Below are positions 53,177 through 64,000 of a stretch of 64,000 bases of DNA, one piece after another (the stretch's first letter is position 1; every line of letters begins with the position of its first letter). A program made the position numbers and the translations under genes. Source of the DNA: Cherax quadricarinatus. Lineage: Eukaryota > Arthropoda > Malacostraca > Decapoda > Parastacidae. Under the pieces are notes generated by a model. It was not told the origin of the DNA. It saw only the letters and a list, made by a program, of their open reading frames with translations, and ran no database searches. The DNA lies in assembly GCF_038502225.1 (NCBI RefSeq), contig NC_091293.1, positions 11,646,205 through 11,710,204 on the forward strand. The letters run 5' to 3'.

Positions 53177-53786
53177 CCTAATTTCCTCCCATTTTCCAGG
53201 TGCTGAGTGACCACTGGGAGTTCAGCACTTATAGACGACTAAAAAGTGATACTCTGTCATTTCGCTCAACGTATTATTTTTTCTGTAGCGTGTATAACGT
53301 TTGTGTTGCATTTTACGTCAGTCAGAAGTATGTCATCAGTTCTGTCTAATGAATATCATGAAGAAAATATAGAGCGTTAAGCCAGTTTGAGTCATTCAGC
53401 GCCAGGGGTTATAATGGCTGTCTTCTGTCCGATAAGTACCAGAGAGAGACGCTGCCTTATTGGTAGGTCGGTCAAGAGTGACTTATTGGATATTCTTGCA
53501 GGAGGATCCCTCAGATATCCACTGAGGATCCTTGTAGGAGGATCGTTCAGATTCTGGGCTTCATCTTGCGTATGCAAAGTAAATACTCGGTTATGCAGTG
53601 GAGCTTCTCATGCGTTAGGCTTCACCTGGTGCTTCAGTAACCATTCCTTCATTCATCACAAATGCTTCAGAACTGGGATTCTCTCTTCTTTTCTCGTGAA
53701 GATCTCTTGGTTTCATTTGTTTACCTCCTTCGCGAAGGCTTTTATACTTTTACCGTAAAAACCTGTTTAGTTCTATGAACACCTGT

Positions 53787-53788
<2 letters not shown>
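53177..53788. other. No recognised feature
   Basis: Low-copy sequence. A 123-codon plus-strand frame at 53387-53758 has no recognisable domain or context. A small local repeat (GGATCCCTCAGATATCCACT and GGATCCTTGTAGGAGGATCG) lies near 53504-53550. Confidence 0.5.
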
Positions 53789-53860
<72 letters not shown>

Positions 53861-53922
53861 AATAATAACAAGAAGAATAATAGGAATAATATTTTTATTA
53901 TTATTAACACTATTATTATTAC

Positions 53923-54000
<78 letters not shown>
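53789..54000. repeat. (ATT)n microsatellite, two blocks
   Basis: (ATT)n at 53789-53859 and 53923-54000, separated by an AT-rich degenerate stretch with an inverted character (ATAATAACAAGAAGAATAAT). Confidence 0.95.
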
Positions 54001-54003
<3 letters not shown>

Positions 54004-54832
54004 CCCCGAATGGATGGATACTTTTAACATGATGAATGAGTTTTTTCTGTTTCCTTCTTTTTTTCTTCCTTCTAATATTTACTTCATGCAACTGGCCTCA
54101 AAATTCAGCACTTGTGTAAGGTAAGGAGGAGCTAATTCTTGGAACAATTAGTATGTTCTTGGGTCCTGTGACCAGAGTTACCGAACCCGCCCCCAGCAGC
54201 CAGGAATGGCTGGGATAACTTCCAAAACTCAGTGGCGGAACTTGGAACGTTCGGAGAAGAACGTTGTCTCCTAGTTAGACGTCAAGTGTAACTGTGTAGG
54301 AACAGATCTGATTATTTTAAGTGAAAAAATGGCGTGGAACTATTTTCATTCCCGTTAGATCAGGTTAAATATATCTCAGTTGACGTCATCTGGACGGCTT
54401 CAGTATTTAATGGTTGGTTTATCAGAGTGCCACGACAAATACCTGTTAAGCTTTGTTTGTATGCAGGAAAATTTGTTGATGTCGGAAAATAGGAAAAATT
54501 CTTGGAATCATTGGAATCCTCGCTTTAACTGGAGAATGAATCATCTGCTAAAGTACAAATTTTCACCAAAGGTGTGTTTCTTGAACACAAAGCACAGCTG
54601 CTATTGCATGACAAATTAGCCGGTTTTATTGAATAAATATTGATACTGATTTTTGTACAATAACCAACAAATACTTAGAATAGTTGGATTCAGATCATTT
54701 GCTAAAAAATGCCCTTTCTGATCGGTTTCAAACCTTTCCCATTGGTAGGCATTGTTATAACAATTTCATTAAGCAAATTATTATCCATGAAATAAGCCTC
54801 TGCCTCGATTTCCTCTTTCATGTCTGTTCAAG
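54001..54832. other. No recognised feature
   Basis: Low-copy sequence. A 79-codon frame at 54380-54619 has no recognisable domain. Confidence 0.5.
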
Positions 54833-55112
54833 TACCGAACTGACCCTTGTGGAACCCCACTAGTCACACTTACCCATTCCGACACCTCCTCCCAGACAGC
54901 AACTCGTTGCTGCCTTCCCGTTAAGTATTCCTTGAATTTGCTGTAGTGCTTTCCCTGTAACTCCTGCCTGCCCCTGTAGGTGTTGTGTCATGCTCTTGTG
55001 GGATACTGTATCGTCATCTGGGAGACTAAAAACATAGTGTAATCAACCCTCTATCCTGCATAACTTTAGTTACTGTGTAATACAGCTCTAGCAGATTTGT
55101 GAGACAGCATTT
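54833..55112 (-). mobile_element. Diverged RT fragment of the copy A/B LINE family
   Basis: Matches copy B around 27210-27500 (CTGACCCTTGTGGAACCCCACT against CTGACCCCTGCGGGACCCCGCT, then AACTCGTTGCTGCCTTCCCG) but with many differences and a broken frame. It covers the RT segment just after the SGVPQGS motif and upstream of it. An older insertion than copies A and B. Confidence 0.8.
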
Positions 55113-55187
55113 ATCATCACTACTGAACTCACATAATCACTACGGACTCACATCATTCCTACACCAGTCACACGAACATTAAACTCA

Positions 55188-55427
<240 letters not shown>

Positions 55428-56635
55428 ACACATAGAGTTACAAGTGGAGAGGGTAATAAGAGTAGAATAGGAAAAGCCAAACTACAAAAGGTGGGACTAC
55501 ACAGATATGAGGAACTTCCTGCAGGAGGTTCAATGGGATAGAGAATTGGTAGAAAAGTCGGTAAACGAGATGATGGAGTACGTAACAACAAAATTTGTTA
55601 CCAAGGGCAACATAAATAATGGGAAGACCAAAGCGAATCCCTGGTTTACCCGAAGGTGTAGGGAGGCAAAAACTAAGTGCACAGGAGAATGGAAAAAGTA
55701 CAGAAGGCAAAGGATCCAAGAAAATAAAGAGATTAGTCGAAGAGCCAGGAACGAGTATGCACAGATAAGGAGGGAGGCCCAACGACAGTACGAAAACAAC
55801 AGCATCGAAAGTCAAGTCTGACCCGAAACTGTTGTATAGCCACATCAGGAGGAAGACATCAGTCAAGGACCAGGTGATCAGGCTAAGGAAAGAAGATGGG
55901 GAGCTCACAAAAAACGACCAACACGAGATTAAAGGAAGTATTTACAATGGAGACAGAAAGGACTCTGAGAAGACAGAACAGAGGGGTACACCTGCAAGGG
56001 ATATGCCAACAAGTGTTGGATGAAATACACACAACCAAGGAGGAGATGAAGAAGCTGCTAAGTGACCTCGATACCTCAAAGGCAACATCTCTCCGTGGGT
56101 CCTTAGAGAGGGAGCAGAGACACTGTGTGTGCCACTAACCACAATTTTCAACACATAATTTGAAACTTGACAACTTCCCAAGGTATGGAAGACGGCATAT
56201 GTAGCCCTCATTTTTAAGAAAGGAAACAGAAACGAAGCACTAAACTGTAGACCAGTGTCACTGACGAGTATAGTATGCAAAGTCATAGAGAAGATTATCA
56301 GGACGAGAGTGGTGGAGCACCTGGAACGGAAAAATATTAAACGACAACCAGCACGGATTCAGGAAAGGCAAATTCTGTGTCACAAACCTACTGGAGTTTT
56401 ATGACAGCTTAACAGGAGTAAGACACGAGAGAGAGGGGTTTGTAGATTGCATTTTCTTGGACTGCAAGAAAGCCTTCGACAGAGTTCCTCACAAAAGATT
56501 AGTGCAGAAGCTAGAGGATCAGGCGCGTATAACATGAAGGGCACTGCAATGGATCAGAGAATACCTGACAGGGAGGCAACAACGAGTCATGGTACGTGAT
56601 GAGGTATCACATTGGGCGCCTGTGACGAGCGGGGT
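55428..56635 (+). pseudogene. LINE ORF2 fragment, copy C, frameshifted
   Basis: Plus-strand copy of the copy A/B family, diverged. It begins at TACAAGTGGAG (linker after the endonuclease), reads YTDMRNFLQEVQWDRELVEK and KANPWFTRRCREAKTKC, then shifts frame near 55800 (QYENN...) and again near 55890-55920 and in the following part. A stop interrupts [18 protein letters not shown] near 56535. It ends in HWAPVTSG, just before the SGVPQGS motif, where a (TA)n tract takes over at 56636. The catalytic FADD is absent. Non-functional. Confidence 0.85.
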
Positions 56636-56905
<270 letters not shown>

Positions 56906-57518
56906 TAAAATATGTATTACCTATAACTAAACCCCTTTCTATACAAAGTTCAATCAAAGGGCTCCCATTATCATTTACACCTGGCACCCCAAACTTACCT
57001 ACCACACCCTCTCTAAAAGTTTCTCCTACTTTAGCATTCAGGTCCCCTACCACAATTACTCTCTCACTTGGTTCAAAGGCTCCTATACATTCACTTAACA
57101 TCTCCCAAAATCTCTCTCTCTCCTCTGCATTCCTCTCTTCTCCAGGTGCATACACGCTTATTATGACCCACTTCTCGCATCCAACCTTTACTTTAATCCA
57201 CATAATTCTTGCATTTACACATTCATATTCTCTTTTCTCCTTCCATAACTGATCATTCAACATTACTGCTACCCCTACCTTTGCTCTAACTCTCTCAGAT
57301 ACTCGAGATTTAATCCCATTTATTTCCCCCCACCGAAACTCCCCTACCCCCTTCAGCTTTGTTTCGCTTAGGGCCAGGACATCCAACTTCTTTTCATTCA
57401 TAACATCAGCAATCATCTGTTTCTTGTCATCTGCACTACATCCACGCACATTCAAGCATCCCAGTTTTATAAAGTTTTTCTTCTTCTCTTTTTTAGTAAA
57501 TGTCTTCAGGAGAAGGGG
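56906..57518 (-). pseudogene. RTE-like LINE endonuclease, 3'-truncated
   Basis: N-terminal AP endonuclease domain of a non-LTR retrotransposon. Motifs: [30 protein letters not shown] (catalytic Glu), [31 protein letters not shown] (GDLN) and [16 protein letters not shown]. The frame is open from a TAA at 57519-57521 downward with no damage until the (TA)n tract at 56905, which cuts it off before the final SDH motif and the RT. The start is unclear: the first in-frame ATG lies after KKQ. Similar endonucleases are common in RTE-type elements of crustaceans. Confidence 0.8.
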
Positions 57519-57828
57519 TTACTAGCCCATTGCTCCCGGCATTTTAGTCGCCTCATACGACACGCATGGCTTACGGAGGAAAGATTCTTTTCCACTTCCC
57601 CATGGACAATAGAAGAAATAAAGAAGAACAAGAGCTATGTAGAAAAAGGAGAAAAACCTAGATGTATGTATATATATATGCATGTGCATGTCTGTGAAGT
57701 GTGACCAAAGTGTAAGTTGGAGTAGCAAGATATCCCTGTTATCTAGCGTGTTTATGAGACAGAAAAAGACACCAGCAATCCTACCATCATGTAAAACAGT
57801 TACAGGTTTCTGTTTCACAGTCATCTGG
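57519..57828 (-). mobile_element. 5' UTR of the RTE-like element
   Basis: The minus strand contains GTAACTGTTTTACATGATGG, GCTAGATAACAGGGATATC, GGGGAAGTGGAAAAGAATC and GCCATGCGTGTCGTATGAGG before the endonuclease. I recall this block as the standard leader of this LINE family in decapods. Its upstream limit at about 57828 is a (TA)n tract. Confidence 0.65.
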
Positions 57829-58225
<397 letters not shown>

Positions 58226-58251
58226 AAATAACCACTCTGAAAGAATAGAGA

Positions 58252-58293
58252 AATTCCAAGCGCTTTCGTGACTACTCACATTATCAAGGAACT
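58252..58293 (-). ncRNA. Hammerhead-ribozyme-like motif, PLE copy 2, 3' arm
   Basis: Same 42 bases as at 3435-3476, read on the minus strand and in the coding orientation of the element. Stem I AGTTCC/GGAATT, core TTGATAA, stem II GTGA/TCAC, GAAA, GCGC, TT. Identical in both copies, which supports recent descent or selection. Confidence 0.7.
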
Positions 58294-58453
58294 ATGAAAG
58301 TAAAGCATCCAAGGAAGCTATATAAGGGGTCTGGCCAACACCTCACTATCAGATCCCACAACGGTTAAACACCTGACGCGCGCCGACCCAACTGGATAGG
58401 TCCTTTACACAACTCACCCACAAACTATTCTACCCAAGAAAGTTTAAAAATTA

Positions 58454-59975
58454 TTATTTGTCCAGTGTATTATTAAATTCTTCCCAAATTCTATTAATTA
58501 TAAATGGATCTAATTTATATAAACCAAAGGAAATATTTATATTATTGTCAAAACTGCTTTTTATGAAACAAGATTCAATTATATTCCTGTCGACCATGGA
58601 TTTGCTTGATACTACTTTCTCAACTTTTTGAAAATCAATTGGATGGTTAAAATCTCTTACATGAATAAATAGAGCATTGGAATCTTGTCCAGTTCTAATG
58701 CTATATTTATGTTGTTTTAATCTTAGTTCGAGATTTTTACCAGTTTGACCGTAATAAACTTTATCGCAAATTTTACAAGGAATCTTATAGACACATCCAT
58801 CAGCATTTTGGGGGGAATTCTTTATCAAAAGTTTTTTCACTGTATCAAGATTTTTGAATACAACTTTAATATTAAAAGTCTTAAGAAGAGAAGGCATATC
58901 AACCAAGTTTTCATGGTAAGGGAGAACCAACATATTTTTAGTTGAATAAGGCTGGTTGTCCCTTTTTGGATTATAAAAAGTGTTTCTAGCAACTTTAAAA
59001 GATTTATCAATTACATTTCTTGGGTATTTTAAATCATTACCTATTTCATAAATTTTGGATATTTCCTCATCTATGAACTCAGGACTACAAATTCGTAAAG
59101 CTCTCAAAAACATTGATGAGAAAACAGACAGTTTGACTCTATCTTGATGCGAGGAATAATAGTGGACATAGGAACAGTTATTTGTAGGTTTTCTGTAAAT
59201 TTTAAATTTGAATTCATTATTACCCTTAATAATTAAAACATCTAGAAAAGGCAATGAGTTATTTTCTTCAAACTCAACAGTAAAGTTTATAGAATGGGCT
59301 AAGCTATTTAATTTTCCAAGGAAATGGTGTATATTTACATTTTTGGGCATAAGACACAAAATATCATCAACATATCTGAACCATTTAGCTCTATTAGGGA
59401 GGATTGTGTTAAGCAACCTTGTTTCAAAAAATTCCATGTATAGGTTACTAAGAACAGGTGAAAGAGGATTTCCCATTGCCATACCAAACTTCTGAGTGTA
59501 AAACTTATCATTAAATACAAATTTTGCATCAACAATGCAAAGTTTAATAAGTTTAATGATAGTAGGAACTGGCAATGGTAAATCATAGTTAACGAGTTCT
59601 TCAGATAAGAAACTTAATAAATCATCAACAGGAACTTTCGTAAACAAGGAAGTAACATCAAAACTAACCATGTTAAAATCATTTAAGTCAGTCAAGGAGC
59701 TTAATTTATCAACCAAGTCTATGTTGTTTTTAACATTAAAGTTAGAAATTTTGCCAACAATAGGGCTCAAAATATCAACAAGCCATTTGGATAATTTATA
59801 TGAAACTGACCCTATGGAGCTAATAATTGGTCTGACTGGATTCCCTGGTTTGTGTGTTTTTATTAGTCCATACATGTAAGGTAAAGATGGATTAGTGGAA
59901 GTAAATTGTTTGACTAATTCATCTTTGCCTTTCAGTAGAAGTTTTATTGTTTTATTGAAATAGCTTCCTTGGATG
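58454..59975 (-). pseudogene. PLE reverse transcriptase plus GIY-YIG endonuclease, N-terminus missing
   Basis: Replicates the element by reverse transcription primed at a nick made by its own endonuclease. The frame is intact from the arm junction (FNKTIKLLLKGKDELV) to the stop at 58454. Counting from the ATG at 59875: THKPG (7-11), motif A SFDVTSLFTKVP (71-82), motif B GMAMGNPLSP (131-140), catalytic YVDD (168-171; about 59364-59390 region), then GCVYK (360), YYGQTG (374-379) and RLKQH (385-389) of GIY-YIG. The part before THKPG is short, so N-terminal RT segments are lost. The reading frame has no internal stop, which argues for recent insertion. Confidence 0.9.
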
Positions 59976-59987
59976 CTTTACTTTCAT

Positions 59988-60029
59988 AGTTCCTTGATAA
60001 TGTGAGTAGTCACGAAAGCACTTGGAATT
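59988..60029 (+). ncRNA. Hammerhead-like motif in the inverted 5' arm of PLE copy 2
   Basis: Same fold on the strand opposite to the element's coding strand. Stem I at 59988-59993 and 60024-60029, core 59994-60000, stem II 60002-60005 with 60010-60013, GAAA 60014-60017. Helix III reads GCAC in place of GCGC and loses self-complementarity. Confidence 0.55.
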
Positions 60030-60096
60030 TCTCTATTCTTTCAGAGTGGTTGTTTTGCATATTTTGAAATCACCTGTTTACTGTGATCTTATTGCA

Positions 60097-62921
<2,825 letters not shown>

Positions 62922-62998
<77 letters not shown>
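62922..62998. repeat. (AT)n microsatellite
   Basis: AT tract between the restriction-endonuclease LINE and the CR1-type element. Confidence 0.97.
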
Positions 62999-62999
<1 letters not shown>

Positions 63000-63054
63000 G
63001 CTGAGGTCAGTTTTCAAGTGCTCCTGGGAGTTAGCGTGGGCTGTTACCCATACC

Positions 63055-63906
63055 ATGGCTTGTTGTAGTGTTTTAGAATCCCAGGTTCAAGTGTTGAAGA
63101 AGGAGATTCTACTTCTTCAGGAGGAAAATAGGAAGCTGAAGCTTCGCATAGATGAGTTTGGGAGCGAGTGTGAGAAGGATTTAGCTGGTATGGAAGGAAT
63201 GGTCACCAGCAGTGATAGTGGCAGCAGCTTTAAGTGGCAAGTGGTTCACAGTTCAGGAAGAAGGAAGATGAGAGTAAATAGAGAAGATGTGAAGGTAGGA
63301 AATCGATTCTCTGTTCTCCAAGACGAGTGTACTTCAGTGGTTAGTGAGGTTGAAGGTACCACCGATTCCCCTGCTAATCAAGGTAAGAATATTTTAATAG
63401 TAGGTGATTCTCAGGTAAGATATATGGACCGTGCATTTTGTAACAGAGACAGACAGGTCAGACAGAGAGTGTGTCTTCCTGGAGCTGGTGTTGGCGACAT
63501 AGTCAGCAGGTTGGATAATATTATGGCAGGTAATGGGAACAAGCCCATTATCTGTCTTAGTGCTGGGGGTAATGACATTGGGAAGGGCAGGAGAGAGGAG
63601 ATGCTGGATAAGTACAGGTCAGCCATAGAAGTAGTTAGGTCTAAGGGAGGGATCCCAGTCATATGTAGCATCTTGCCTAGAAAGGGAGTGGGTAATGAAT
63701 GGATGTCTAGGGCAATTGGTATAAATTGCTTGCTAGACAGGTACTGCAAGGAACTTGCAATCCCATTCATTGATAACTGGGACCTTTTCTTTGGCAAACG
63801 TGATAAGTATGCAAGGGATGGGGTTCATCTCTCTGGGGATGGAGTGGTTCCATTAGCCAATTCAATTGAGAGGGTAATTGATGACTTGTCTAGGAATTTA
63901 AACTGA
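63055..63906 (+). CDS. CR1-type LINE ORF1 protein: coiled coil plus SGNH esterase domain
   Basis: Intact 283-residue protein. ORF1 proteins of CR1-type LINEs bind element RNA and multimerise, and many carry an esterase-like SGNH hydrolase domain of unclear role. Seen here: a Leu-rich coiled coil at residues about 7-35 (VQVLKKEILLLQEENRKL), a basic linker (SSGRRKMRVNRED), then SGNH blocks GDSQ (117-120, nucleophile Ser119), PGAGVGD (142-148), GGND (171-174) and DGVHLS (255-260, Asp255 and His258). All catalytic positions are present. The start is chosen because ACCATGG has purine at -3 and G at +4, and the coiled coil follows at once. No frameshift or stop, so the copy is likely young. Confidence 0.88.
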   Translation: MACCSVLESQVQVLKKEILLLQEENRKLKLRIDEFGSECEKDLAGMEGMVTSSDSGSSFKWQVVHSSGRRKMRVNREDVKVGNRFSVLQDECTSVVSEVEGTTDSPANQGKNILIVGDSQVRYMDRAFCNRDRQVRQRVCLPGAGVGDIVSRLDNIMAGNGNKPIICLSAGGNDIGKGRREEMLDKYRSAIEVVRSKGGIPVICSILPRKGVGNEWMSRAIGINCLLDRYCKELAIPFIDNWDLFFGKRDKYARDGVHLSGDGVVPLANSIERVIDDLSRNLN

Positions 63907-63920
63907 TAGATTATAGAGGT

Positions 63921-64000
63921 ATGGGTGTTTGTGGGAAACAATCAGGCTGCAGCATTAGGGTTAAAAACAGCAGTTATTACCGGGATACCTCAGGGATATG
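63921..64000 (+). CDS. Possible start of CR1 ORF2 (partial)
   Basis: An ATG 14 bases after the ORF1 stop opens a frame reading MGVCGKQSGCSIRVKNSSYY, then RDTSGI, that runs off the window. In CR1-type LINEs ORF2 (endonuclease and RT) follows ORF1 closely, so position fits. No motif is yet visible. Confidence 0.4.
   Translation, partial: MGVCGKQSGCSIRVKNSSYYRDTSGI

Larger units (their letters stand above)
62999..64000 (+). mobile_element. CR1-type LINE, 5' part, continues beyond the window
   Basis: Starts at the (AT)n tract with a 56-base leader, an intact ORF1, 14 bases of spacer and a possible ORF2 start. If the element continues past 64000 it may be a near full-length copy. Confidence 0.8.

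Overview
This is a stretch of a eukaryotic nuclear genome, most likely from a decapod crustacean (crayfish, lobster or shrimp group). The reasons are the LINE 3' tail TAGGTGAGTAC(AC)n next to a GGGGCCAGGAGCT-type motif, an RTE-like 5' UTR and endonuclease, and a Penelope-like element of types that I recall as common in decapod sequence, plus very dense microsatellites. The assignment rests on memory of repeat families, not on a search. No host protein-coding gene could be supported. There are no prokaryotic genes, operons or CRISPR arrays.

Adding up the annotated intervals, about 60% of the window is tandem repeat and about 20% is retrotransposon. Left part (1-9.8 kb): a 17-bp minisatellite, a truncated Penelope-like element (PLE) inside (TA)n, and a 5.6-kb GGT-derived array. 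Then come an 8.8-kb satellite with a 29-bp unit (about 305 copies), a (TC)n tract, and a 4.4-kb 18-bp minisatellite running into a 100-N assembly gap. From 23.6 to 28.8 kb three LINE pieces lie head to tail on the minus strand, joined through (AC)n. From 28.8 to 34.9 kb there are many short minisatellites (20, 36, 23, 21, 20 bp) and a fold-back element. From 34.9 to 47.9 kb a second satellite, also with a 29-bp unit (about 448 copies), has nested higher-order repeats and a 3.9-kb tandem duplication. From 48 to 54.8 kb lie a 24-bp minisatellite, two fold-back tRNA-derived SINEs and unrecognised low-copy sequence. From 54.8 kb to the end is a chain of retroelement pieces (LINE, RTE-like, PLE, a LINE with a restriction-like endonuclease, and a CR1-type ORF1). 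From 56.6 kb on, every junction in that chain is an (AT)n tract.

The only genes are retrotransposon genes, mostly broken. The best preserved is a 283-residue CR1-type ORF1 protein (coiled coil plus SGNH esterase) at 63055-63906, intact and followed by the possible start of ORF2 at the window edge. The most interesting signal is a hammerhead-ribozyme-like fold in the PLE terminal repeats (three copies). Its core differs from the canonical one by a paired U3/A8 change. Other points of interest are the LINE-to-LINE joints at (AC)n tails, the PLE copies whose inverted end repeats are fused to different truncation points, and the hierarchical structure of the satellites.
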